Shown piece after piece: positions 8,151-18,494 of a DNA stretch of 23,600 bases. The DNA is from Candidatus Brocadiia bacterium (lineage in GTDB: Bacteria > Planctomycetota > MHYJ01 > WSZJ01). The notes beneath the pieces were generated by a model. That model worked only from the letters and a program-made list of their open reading frames with translations. It searched no databases and was not told the origin of the DNA. Numbering within the stretch: the stretch's first letter is position 1; each line of letters starts with the position of its first letter. The stretch covers positions 1 to 23,600 of the forward strand of contig JABWAY010000016.1 of NCBI GenBank assembly GCA_013360825.1, given 5' to 3'. Position numbers and translations under genes: made by a program.

Positions 8151-8164
8151 GGTTCCCGGGAACC
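8151..8164. promoter_or_regulatory. Perfect 14-bp palindrome (candidate operator) upstream of the secreted propeller-like gene
   Basis: GGTTCCCGGGAACC is a perfect 14-bp palindrome, 49 bp upstream of the ATG at 8101 on the minus strand and 153 bp upstream of the ATG at 8318. It is the longest uninterrupted palindrome in this divergent region and could bind a dimeric regulator or form a cruciform. No regulator gene adjoins it. Confidence 0.4.
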
Positions 8165-8215
8165 GGGCGACACGCCCTCGGAGGCCGGCATCAATCCCTT
8201 AAGGAAAGCGAATCG

Positions 8216-8221
8216 GGTCAA
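8216..8221 (-). promoter_or_regulatory. Possible -35 (TTGACC) for the minus-strand secreted protein
   Basis: TTGACC, read on the minus strand, is a good -35 match, but the sequence 16-18 bp downstream (AGGGAT / GGGATT) is a weak -10. The call is tentative. Confidence 0.2.
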
Positions 8222-8260
8222 ACCTGCAGTTTGGGGGTGTTCACGTGCAGAGCCGCACGC

Positions 8261-8266
8261 TATAAC
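8261..8266 (+). promoter_or_regulatory. -10 box (TATAAC) upstream of the Spy-like gene
   Basis: TATAAC matches five of six consensus bases and is 51 nt before the ATG at 8318. The -35 region is unclear (TGTTCA at 17 bp). It would drive the two-gene unit 8318-10081 with a leader of about 45 nt. Confidence 0.4.
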
Positions 8267-8317
8267 CCCGCGGTTCCCCAGAGGTCGGACGGCGCTCTCC
8301 CGGCCGCCGAAACAGAG

Positions 8318-8863
8318 ATGAACAGGACGACGGCAGTCATCCTCGGCGCGGTTCTCGCCGCCACGGCTCTCGGCGTCACCGTGTCGACCCTGCGCGGGAC
8401 CGCGCCCGCGCCGGACCGCGGCGCGCCGGCGAAGCGCGCGGCCGAACCGACCGCCGCTCCCGCACCACGCCCTTCGATAACGCACGCCACCGCGGTGGAG
8501 GACTTCGAGACCCGCGGCTGCGATCACGACCACCTCGGCGTCGATCCGGATCCCCAGCCCCCTCCGCCCGCGCAGCCGGAGCCGTGGATGCTCCCGGAGC
8601 GCGCGGTGAGGCGCATCGAACGGGATCTCGGCGTCGCCCGCGAACAGGCGCTCGAGGTCGCCCGGATCCTCGGCGAACACCTGGAAACGGTGGCGATGCT
8701 CGAGTCCTCCCTGGCGGATTCACCGGACAGCCTCGACTCGACCGTCACCGGCGAGGCCTGGGCCCGCACCGAGGACCGCCTCCGCCCGCTCCTCACCGCC
8801 GACCAGATCGACCGCCTCCGCCTCATCCCCTTCGAACCCCCTCCCGCCGCCCGGCGGGACTGA
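8318..8863 (+). CDS. Membrane-anchored small protein with a Spy/CpxP-like helical C-terminus
   Basis: 181 residues. The ATG at 8318 begins a signal anchor (TTAVILGAVLAATALGVTV); the frame upstream is open but lacks protein character. Residues 28-90 are Pro/Ala-rich and low-complexity, with a Cys/His cluster CDHDH at 68-72 and DPDPQPPPP after it. Residues 92-170 are predicted helices, ending in LLTADQIDRLRLI, which carries the LTxxQ-type motif seen in Spy/CpxP periplasmic chaperones and in metal-responsive periplasmic proteins. That similarity rests on one short motif and helical character. It lies 18 nt before the amidase gene, probably in one transcript. The ribosome site is weak (AGAG). Confidence 0.65.
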   Translation: MNRTTAVILGAVLAATALGVTVSTLRGTAPAPDRGAPAKRAAEPTAAPAPRPSITHATAVEDFETRGCDHDHLGVDPDPQPPPPAQPEPWMLPERAVRRIERDLGVAREQALEVARILGEHLETVAMLESSLADSPDSLDSTVTGEAWARTEDRLRPLLTADQIDRLRLIPFEPPPAARRD

Positions 8864-8881
8864 CCTTCCACGGAGACCCCG

Positions 8882-10081
8882 ATGCGCTTCGCCGCCCTCC
8901 TGACCTTCCTGACCGCCACGACCCTCCTGGCCGCGCCGCCGAAGCCGGCGGTGACCTGGGACGAGTCCCCGAACCGGACCGGGTCGAGCCGGGAGACGAG
9001 CTACGACATCGACACGATCGTGATTCACACGACGGAAGGGAAGGACACCAACGGGGACGGCGTGTTCACCGAGTGCTACACGCAGGCGATCTCGTGGTTC
9101 AACAACCCGGCCGCGGGGGTCAGCGCGCACTACGTGATTTCGCCGTCCGGCGCGGTGACGCAGATGGTCGCGGACGACGACATCGCGTGGCACGCGACGT
9201 ACTACAATTCGCGCTCGATCGGGATCGAGTGCGCCGGGTTCAGCTCGAAGGCGGGCACCTGGACCCCCGCGCTCCTCGAGACGCTGTCGTCCCTCGTGGC
9301 CTACCTCTGCGACGCCTACGACATCACGGCGGTGCACCCCGCGGGGAATGCCTATGACGAGCCCGGGGACAAGTTCACGAAGACAGGGCTGGTGGGGCAC
9401 GCGCAGATCCAGCCGTGGAGCCGGTCGGACCCGGGGGCGTACTTCCCGTGGGCGGCGTTCGTGGAGGCGGTGAACGAGAAGCTGGACGTCGCCCCCCCTC
9501 CCGCGCCGGTCCTCCTCTCCCCCGTCGCCGGGGCGACGGTCCCGGCGGGGGCCGTGTTCTTCGACTGGTCCACCGTCCCGACGGCGGACGACTACCAGCT
9601 CAAGGTGTTCACGCCGGCGGGAGCGCTCGTCCACACCTCCTGGCCCAAGTCGTCGAGCGGGTCTGCGACCCTGGCCGCGGGGAGTTACGTCTGGCATGTC
9701 TGGTCGCATAACGGCGCCGGGTACTCCTCGACGAGCGCTTCCTCAACCCTGACGGTCGTCGCACCCCCCGCGCCCCCGGCCCCGGGGGGATTGACGCCTC
9801 AGTATCCGGGAAGCGGCTGGAGCGTGCTGGGGACGTCCGTCAAGCTGGCCTGGGACCCGATCCCGGCGGCGGTGGAGTATCAGGTGAGCCTGGAGTTCAA
9901 GGACGGGACGCTCTGGAAGACCTACTACGTCTGGGCGACGACGGCGAGTTCGAAGACGGTCTGGCCGACGATGACGAAGAAGTGGTACCGGTGGCGGGTG
10001 CGGGCCCGGACCGCTGCCGGGGGGTGGGGGATCTGGTCCGGGTGGGCGGAGTTCTACTTCAGGAATCCGACCAAGAGCTGA
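8882..10081 (+). CDS. Secreted N-acetylmuramoyl-L-alanine amidase (Amidase_2/PGRP fold) with two FN3-like domains
   Basis: 399 residues, with GGAG 6 nt before the ATG. The signal peptide is at 1-18 (FAALLTFLTATTLLAA). The Amidase_2 domain spans about 25-200: zinc ligands H49 in IVIHTTEG, H173 in GLVGHAQI and D183 in SDPG, plus AHYVISPSGAVTQMV (82-96) and GIECAG (114-119). The family cuts the bond between N-acetylmuramic acid and the first L-alanine of the peptidoglycan stem. Between the first zinc ligand and the core there is an extra DTNGDG segment (55-60), like half of a calcium-binding loop. Two FN3-like beta-sandwiches follow, about 208-292 and 297-395, rich in Trp/Tyr in the last one (YRWRVRARTA), probably for carbohydrate or surface attachment. 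It may act in wall turnover or on competitors; there is no immunity gene or phage context. Confidence 0.92.
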   Translation: MRFAALLTFLTATTLLAAPPKPAVTWDESPNRTGSSRETSYDIDTIVIHTTEGKDTNGDGVFTECYTQAISWFNNPAAGVSAHYVISPSGAVTQMVADDDIAWHATYYNSRSIGIECAGFSSKAGTWTPALLETLSSLVAYLCDAYDITAVHPAGNAYDEPGDKFTKTGLVGHAQIQPWSRSDPGAYFPWAAFVEAVNEKLDVAPPPAPVLLSPVAGATVPAGAVFFDWSTVPTADDYQLKVFTPAGALVHTSWPKSSSGSATLAAGSYVWHVWSHNGAGYSSTSASSTLTVVAPPAPPAPGGLTPQYPGSGWSVLGTSVKLAWDPIPAAVEYQVSLEFKDGTLWKTYYVWATTASSKTVWPTMTKKWYRWRVRARTAAGGWGIWSGWAEFYFRNPTKS

Positions 10082-10108
10082 GTTGCCGCGGGAATCGGGC
10101 GGACGGGG

Positions 10109-10137
10109 TTGACGCGGGGCCGGGGCCGGTGTATCAT
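10109..10137 (+). promoter_or_regulatory. Sigma70-type promoter of the alpha/beta hydrolase
   Basis: TTGACG (10109-10114), a 17-bp spacer and TATCAT (10132-10137) make the best promoter in the window. The expected start, about 7 nt after the -10, is at or just before the ATG at 10147, so the mRNA would be leaderless or nearly so. The operator at 10139-10158 covers this start point. Confidence 0.75.
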
Positions 10138-10138
10138 T

Positions 10139-10158
10139 GTGAGTGAATGTTCACTCAC
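10139..10158. promoter_or_regulatory. Perfect inverted repeat over the start codon, TetR-family-like operator
   Basis: Arms GTGAGTGAA (10139-10147) and TTCACTCAC (10150-10158) are exact reverse complements with a 2-bp spacer (TG). Size and half-site style resemble operators of TetR-family repressors, for example those of fatty-acid regulators with TGAATGA/TCATTCA half-sites. It overlaps the expected transcription start and the ATG at 10147, so bound repressor would block initiation. No TetR-like gene is in the window. Confidence 0.7.
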
Positions 10159-10935
10159 GCGCCGCTGCTTGACCTCGGCTCCGGCCCCACCCTCCTCTTC
10201 CTCCACGGCATCGGCATGCGCGCCGCCGCCTACCGCCCGCTCCTCGACCTCCTCTCCCGCCACGCCCGCGTCATCGCCCCGGACCTCCCCGGCGCCGGCT
10301 GGGCCCCACTCCCCGACGGCCCCCTCACGCTCGATCGCTTCGCCGACGCAGTCCAGGCCATGCTCGACGCCCGGGGGATCCGGCCCGCGGCCATCGTCGG
10401 CCACTCGCTCGGCGGGGGAGTTGCCCTGTCGCTCGCCGCACGAGGCACGCCCCCCCGATCCCTGATCCTGATCGACTCCGTGGGTCCCGGCGTGCAGACC
10501 TCCCCCGCGAACCTCCTCGCACGCTTCTTCCTGCTCAAAACCCTCCGGGTCATCCTGACCCCTTCCCGCTGGCCGGCAGTCTGGCGGGTCCTGCCGCATT
10601 TCCTCGCGACCACGGCGTTCCGGTTCCGGAAGATGGTGCGCCTGGGCGGGTTCGCGATCCGGGCGGCGCGGGAAAGGCACCCGGCGCTCTCCGGTTCGAT
10701 CCCGCCGCCTGTGTTTGTCACGGCGGTCGACGATGAGCTGTTTCCGCCGGCGCTCTACCGGGACTGCGCGGCCGGGCTCCGGGGTTCGCGCGTGGTGGAG
10801 GTCGCGGGAGGGCACGACTGGTGCCTGCTGCGGCCGGTGCTGGCGGCCCGGGTTGTGCTTGCGGCGTGGCGGGAAGCGGAGTCCGGGGAGGAGGTGTTGC
10901 AGGGGACGTCGGGAATGGGCCCCAAACATGCTTGA
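10147..10935 (+). CDS. Alpha/beta hydrolase
   Basis: 262 residues, ATG at 10147. The alpha/beta-hydrolase pattern is complete: oxyanion motif HGIGM (20-24), APDLPGAG (44-51), nucleophile elbow GHSLGG with S87, acid D195 or D196 in VTAVDDELFPP, and H223 in GGHDW. The cap region (about 115-185) is short and Arg-rich. The family includes esterases, lipases, C-C hydrolases and CoA thioesterases; substrate cannot be read from sequence. It is controlled by a strong near-leaderless promoter and a perfect TetR-like operator, which suggests induction by a small hydrophobic or acyl-type ligand (inference). The 130 bp between it and the activase gene hold no clear terminator. Confidence 0.92.
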   Translation: MFTHAPLLDLGSGPTLLFLHGIGMRAAAYRPLLDLLSRHARVIAPDLPGAGWAPLPDGPLTLDRFADAVQAMLDARGIRPAAIVGHSLGGGVALSLAARGTPPRSLILIDSVGPGVQTSPANLLARFFLLKTLRVILTPSRWPAVWRVLPHFLATTAFRFRKMVRLGGFAIRAARERHPALSGSIPPPVFVTAVDDELFPPALYRDCAAGLRGSRVVEVAGGHDWCLLRPVLAARVVLAAWREAESGEEVLQGTSGMGPKHA

Positions 10936-11001
10936 CGCCGCCGGTTGCCGTGGGCAGCATCGGGAGCCGCCAGTCGAGGCGACGGGTCTCCGGCGGGCTG
11001 C

Positions 11002-11019
11002 GTGAGGGAATTTCCGCAC
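11002..11019. promoter_or_regulatory. Imperfect inverted repeat upstream of the activase gene
   Basis: GTGAGGGAA / TTTCCGCAC pair at seven of nine positions with no spacer. The left arm differs from the 10139 operator arm (GTGAGTGAA) at one base, but the right arm matches poorly and the spacing differs. It lies 47-64 bp before the ATG at 11066. Confidence 0.25.
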
Positions 11020-11050
11020 TTTCGCGATCTTAGACGCACTTTCGGCCCAC

Positions 11051-11054
11051 GGAG
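11051..11054 (+). promoter_or_regulatory. Ribosome binding site (GGAG) for the activase fusion
   Basis: GGAG lies 11 nt before the ATG at 11066, a slightly long but usable spacing. It supports this start and distinguishes this leadered gene from the neighbours with -10 boxes just before their start codons. Confidence 0.45.
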
Positions 11055-11065
11055 AACCCCTGGAC

Positions 11066-14736
<3,671 letters not shown>

Positions 14737-14740
<4 letters not shown>

Positions 14741-16359
14741 ACCTCGACCCTGAACCCGCCCCGATCATCCCCTCGTTCGAGACGATCGAGGCCGAATTGC
14801 GCGCCTTCGAGAAGGAGGAACGTGCGCGCCTTGGGCTGGTCGAGGAGGAGATCCTGCACTGGACGGACGGCAACCCGCAGCAGTTCGCGCGGGACCAGCG
14901 CGACTCCACGACGATCCTGGTCGGCGGCCTGACGCTGGCCCACGACACGTTCGTGAGCGCGGCGCTGAACGGACTCGGGTACCGGCTCGAGCCTCTTCCC
15001 TGCCCGGACCTGGAAGCCCTCCGCGTCGGCAAGGAGTTCGGCAATCGCGGGCAGTGCAACCCGACGTATTTCACGGTGGGCGGCCTTGTCAAGCACCTGA
15101 TCCACCTGCGGGATGAGCAGAAGATCCCGGTCCAGGAGATCGTCACGCGGTACGTGTTCATGACCGCAGGCGCCTGCGGTCCCTGCCGGTTCGGCATGTA
15201 CGCGACGGAGTACCGGAAGGCGCTCCGCGACGCCGGGTTCGACGGCTTCCGCGTGCTTCTGTTCCAGCAGCAGGGCGGCCTGCGCCAGGCGACGGGCCCG
15301 GACAGCGCCGTCGAGTACACGCCGGCGTTCTTCCGTGCGGTCGTGCGCGCGATCATCGCGGGCGATGTCCTGAATGCGGCCGGGTACCGCATCCGGCCGT
15401 ACGAGGTGAAGAAGGGGGCCACGGACGCGGCGCTGGCGGAATGCCGCACGGTGATGGCGGACGCGTTCCGGCGCGGGAAGTCCGCGGCGGCGGCGCTCTG
15501 GCGCTGCGGGAACATCCTGAACACCGTCGCGGTCGACCGGCTGCAGCCCAAGCCCAAGGTGTCGGTGATCGGCGAATTCTGGGCGATGACCACCGAGGGA
15601 GACGGAAACTACCGGCTGCAGCGGTTCCTGGAGCAGGAGGGGGCCGAGGTCGATGTCCAGCCCGTCACGGCCTGGCTTCTCTACAATATCTGGGAACACA
15701 GCTACGACACCCGGCGCCGCCTGACGCTCCCGGTCGAGGACGCCGCGAGCATGGGCCTCGCGGGCTCGAACCCGCGGAAGAAACTCGCCCTCCTCTGGGG
15801 CGCCGACAAGGCGCTGCGCGCCATCTACGCCGTCTTCGCCAGGGCCCTCGGCCTCGGCCACGTCCATCTGGCCGACATGGAGGAGATCGCGACCATTTCC
15901 CACTCCTACTACGACAACCACCTCCGCGGCGGAGAGGGACACATGGAGGTCGGTAAGCTGATCAAGACCGCAAGAGAACGCAAGGCGCACCTGGTGATCT
16001 CCGTAAAGCCGTTCGGGTGCATGCCGTCCTCCGGCGTCTCCGACGGCGTCCAGTCCCTCGTCACCGCCCGCCACCCCGACGCCGCCTTCCTCGCCATCGA
16101 GACCACCGGCGACGGCGAGGTCAACGTCCAGTCCCGCGTCCAGCTCGACCTCTTCAAGGCCCGTCGCCGGGCGGAGGAAGAGTTCAAGAAGGCCGTCGAA
16201 GGATCCGGGAAAACGCTGGAGGAACTGAAGGCGCTCGCAAAAAAGCGCGGCCGCGGGAAGGCACTCTGGTACCCCGCGCACACGGTCGCCGGGACCGGCG
16301 CCAACACCGTCGTGGAGATCGCCGGCAAGCGTGTGCGCGAGGCGGTCGGGGTGGGGTAA
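14737..16359 (+). CDS. 2-hydroxyacyl-CoA dehydratase-like subunit (COG3581-type), partner of the activase fusion
   Basis: 540 residues. The ATG lies inside the ATGA overlap with the preceding stop, the strongest sign in the window of a fixed pair. Conserved-looking Cys segments are RGQCNPTYFTVGGLVKH (C107), TAGACGPCRFGMYATEYRKAL (C147, C150), WRCGNI (C257) and SVKPFGCMPSSGVSDG (C428). They fit a cluster-bearing domain related to HgdB/BcrB-type reductase subunits. Residues 463-500 are a charged helix (VQLDLFKARRRAEEEFKKAVE). Proteins of this kind usually sit beside a large activase fusion, but their substrate is not established. The first domain could bind a [4Fe-4S] or double-cubane-type cluster. 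It is followed 58 nt later by the TfoX-type gene, probably a separate function. Confidence 0.88.
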
Positions 16360-16405
16360 CCTCCCCCCGCTGTTTCCGGCGGCGATCCGCAGCGAGCTCC
16401 ACGTC

Positions 16406-16410
16406 GAGGA
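16406..16410 (+). promoter_or_regulatory. Ribosome binding site that fixes the TfoX-type gene start
   Basis: GAGGA lies 7 nt before the ATG at 16418. The open frame extends back to an ATG at 16331 inside the previous gene, but that start has no ribosome site and its extra residues do not match the family. Confidence 0.55.
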
Positions 16411-16417
16411 CACCCCG

Positions 16418-16840
16418 ATGCCCCCGGACCCTACCCTGGTGATCCGCCTCCGCGAGGCCTGTCTGCCTCACGGGGCTGTCGAGAAGTCGATGTTCGGCGG
16501 GCTCGCGTTCATGGTGCGGGGGCACATGGCCTGCGGGATCCTGGGCAGGGACCTCATGGCCCGGGTCGGGCCGCCGGCCGCCGCCGCAGCCCTCGGGCGC
16601 CCCGGCGTCCGGCCGATGGATTTCACAGGCCGGCCGCTGGCGGGATATCTCTATGTCGGTCCGGCGGGCACGCGGACGGACAGGATGCTCGCAGACTGGG
16701 TCCGGGCGTGCGTGAGTTTCGTCGGCTCCCTGCCGCCCAGGACGACCGGAAGCCCGCGCAGGCGCGCTCCAGGAAAGAAGTCGGGGACGGCCGGGGTGAA
16801 AGCCGCGAAGTCGGGCTCCCGGAGGTCGCCGCGCGGGTGA
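16418..16840 (+). CDS. TfoX/Sxy N-terminal-domain protein
   Basis: 140 residues. The TfoX_N fold covers about 8-105 with its usual wording: KSMFGGLAFMVRGHMACGIL, DLMARVGP, RPMDFTGRPLAGYLYVGP and ADWVRACVSFVGSLPP. Stand-alone TfoX_N proteins of this size are common outside the gamma-proteobacteria; their link to competence regulation, known for Sxy/TfoX, is not shown for this branch. The C-terminal ~32 residues are basic and low-complexity (RRRAPGKKSG, KSGSRRSPRG), an extension that could bind nucleic acid. The start was chosen by the ribosome site. It follows the dehydratase-like gene by 58 nt and precedes the diguanylate cyclase promoter. Confidence 0.85.
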   Translation: MPPDPTLVIRLREACLPHGAVEKSMFGGLAFMVRGHMACGILGRDLMARVGPPAAAAALGRPGVRPMDFTGRPLAGYLYVGPAGTRTDRMLADWVRACVSFVGSLPPRTTGSPRRRAPGKKSGTAGVKAAKSGSRRSPRG

Positions 16841-16870
16841 CACCGCAGGCTTCGACGCCGGGGCGGGGTC

Positions 16871-16899
16871 CTGACAGATACGGGATCCGGAGATACGAT
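16871..16899 (+). promoter_or_regulatory. Sigma70-type promoter of the diguanylate cyclase
   Basis: CTGACA (16871-16876), 17-bp spacer, TACGAT (16894-16899), then only 6 nt (CCCCCC preceded by the final T) to the ATG at 16906. The predicted transcript start coincides with the start codon; there is no ribosome site. This supports 16906 as the true start rather than the open frame's earlier codons. Confidence 0.65.
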
Positions 16900-16905
16900 C
16901 CCCCC

Positions 16906-18291
16906 ATGGACGATCTCCAGAACGAATCCAGGCGCCTCGAACTCCTGCACACCCTCCGGATCCTCGACACCCCCCCTGACCCGGTGTTCGACGGAATCGT
17001 CCGGCTCGCGTGCCGCATTTTCGACGTCCCCATGGCGGCCGTCACGTTCGTCGACCGGGATCGCCAGTGGTTGAAGGCCCGGGTGGGCATCGATTTCTGT
17101 GCGACCCCCCGCGAGGATTCCTTCTGCACCTGGACGATCCGCGAAAACAGGACCCTCGTCGTCCCCAACGCGGCGCAGGACTCCCGCTTCAGCCAGAATC
17201 CGTACGTCTGCCGACCCCCGGGGATCCGGTTCTACGCAGGCGCCCCGACCCGGCTGGCCGGCGGAGAGCGCATGGGGGCACTGTGCATCCTGGATATCCG
17301 GCCCCGGACGCTGTCGATCGCAGACCAGGAAGCGCTGGGGACACTCTCCGACCTGATTTCGGACGCGCTGCAGCTCCGGGTCGCCCACGCGGCCCTCGCG
17401 GAGCAGGCGGAGACGCTGCTGCGCATCGTCGGGAGCGCGGGTGAGGGGATCATCGTGGTCGATCCCCGGGGTCACTTCATCCTCTTCAACAATCGGGCCG
17501 AGGAGCTTCTGGGGCGTGGCGCGGAAGATGTCTCCCTGGAAAAGTGGTCGGAGATCTACGGCGTCTTCCGGGAGGACGGCGTGACGCGCTTTCCGGCCGG
17601 GGATCTTCCCCTGGCCCGCGCCCTGCGCGGCGAGAGCACGAACCACGTTCCGCTGATCATCCGAAGCGCGCGGATGGGGAGGGATGTGAAGATCGAGGTG
17701 TCGGGGCGGCCGATCCGGGGGCCGGAGGGAATCCAGGTCGGCGCGATGGTGACGTTCGGGGAGGTCACGTCCTTCCGCGCGGAGCAGGCGAGGCTGGCCG
17801 GCGAGGCCCGGACCGATCCCCTGACGGGGCTCGCCAACCGCCGCGCGCTCGAAGAGCGCCTTGCCCTGCACGCCGCCGAAGCGTCGCGGGGACGGAAGGT
17901 CGCGGTCCTGATGGCCGATCTGGATCATTTCAAGCGCATCAACGACAGCGCCGGGCACGCCGAGGGCGATCGCGTGTTGAGGCAGGCGGCGGAGGCATTT
18001 CGGGGCACGGTGCGATCGACCGACCTGGTGGCGCGGTACGGGGGCGAGGAGTTCTGTGTCGTCCTTCCGGATGCGGGGACGAAGGAGGCGGTCGAAATCG
18101 CCGAGAAACTGCGCCGGCGGGTCAACGGGGCGGTCGGCCCGGCGGAACTGACGGTGAGCATCGGCGTCGCCTCGACGGAGGCGCTCGGCCTTCTGCCGGC
18201 GAGGGAACTCCTGGAGGCCGCGGACCGGGCGCTCTACCACGCGAAGGTCGGAGGGCGCGATCGTGTCGAAGTCGCGGAGCCGCACGGATAA
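16906..18291 (+). CDS. GAF-PAS diguanylate cyclase (GGDEF)
   Basis: 461 residues. The GAF domain lies at about 10-158, beginning with the typical LELLHTLRILDTPPDPVFD and containing several Cys (65, 74, 102, 127). The PAS domain lies at about 165-290 (AGEGIIVVDPRGHFILFNNRAEELLG). The GGDEF domain spans about 300-456: DPLTGLANRRALE, metal/substrate segment DLDHFKRIND (338-347), active-site GGEEF (379-383) and the inhibitory I-site RxxD at R370-D373, five residues before it. All features fit an active, product-inhibited c-di-GMP synthase. No transmembrane segment, so it is a cytosolic sensor; the GAF ligand is unknown. It has its own leaderless-type promoter. No EAL partner is in view. Confidence 0.95.
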   Translation: MDDLQNESRRLELLHTLRILDTPPDPVFDGIVRLACRIFDVPMAAVTFVDRDRQWLKARVGIDFCATPREDSFCTWTIRENRTLVVPNAAQDSRFSQNPYVCRPPGIRFYAGAPTRLAGGERMGALCILDIRPRTLSIADQEALGTLSDLISDALQLRVAHAALAEQAETLLRIVGSAGEGIIVVDPRGHFILFNNRAEELLGRGAEDVSLEKWSEIYGVFREDGVTRFPAGDLPLARALRGESTNHVPLIIRSARMGRDVKIEVSGRPIRGPEGIQVGAMVTFGEVTSFRAEQARLAGEARTDPLTGLANRRALEERLALHAAEASRGRKVAVLMADLDHFKRINDSAGHAEGDRVLRQAAEAFRGTVRSTDLVARYGGEEFCVVLPDAGTKEAVEIAEKLRRRVNGAVGPAELTVSIGVASTEALGLLPARELLEAADRALYHAKVGGRDRVEVAEPHG

Positions 18292-18400
18292 CGTCGCACC
18301 GGGACGCAGGGGACAGGCTGCTCCGGGCGGCGCGTTCCCGCCAGGCAGCTCCACGATGAAATTGTGCCATTCAGACGACGCGGTTTTCGGCGGCATGCAG

Positions 18401-18420
18401 GGAGGAGACCGGAATCGATG
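18401..18420 (+). promoter_or_regulatory. Strong ribosome site plus ATG, out of frame with the TPR gene
   Basis: GGAGGAG (18401-18407) lies 10 nt before an ATG at 18418. Translation from it gives MSVNIDEDRRRRRTLKDARMDG, but this frame differs from the TPR frame and closes at 18630. The TPR frame itself has a stop at 18435-18437 and no start codon before GTG 18495. This looks like the original start of the TPR gene, separated from it by a frameshift. Confidence 0.5.
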
Positions 18421-18472
18421 TCGGTGAACATCGATGAGGATCGACGACGGCGCAGGACGTTGAAAGATGCGA

Positions 18473-18482
18473 GGATGGATGG
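18473..18482 (+). repeat. Short tandem tetranucleotide (GGAT x 2.5) at the suspected frameshift
   Basis: GGATGGATGG lies between the out-of-frame ATG (18418) and the TPR frame. One additional GGAT unit would join the two frames exactly, reading through ARMDG into WHKSIVELLK. Loss of one unit by slippage is therefore a simple explanation for the broken frame. Confidence 0.35.
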
Positions 18483-18494
18483 CACAAGAGCATC

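Noticed and set aside
8242..8247. CACGTG hexamer
   Set aside because: A single 6-bp palindrome is expected by chance and has no bacterial-specific meaning here.
7259..8317. The upstream extension of the Spy-like gene frame
   Set aside because: It runs opposite the secreted propeller-like gene and across the divergent promoter region; a signal anchor begins cleanly at the ATG at 8318.
10932..10960. TTGACG followed 17 bp later by CAGCAT as a promoter for the activase gene
   Set aside because: The -10 matches only three consensus bases and the box lies over 100 nt from the ATG; not strong enough to list.
16331..16417. Earlier ATG (16331) for the TfoX-type gene
   Set aside because: It overlaps the end of the preceding gene, has no ribosome site, and the family homology begins after the ATG at 16418.
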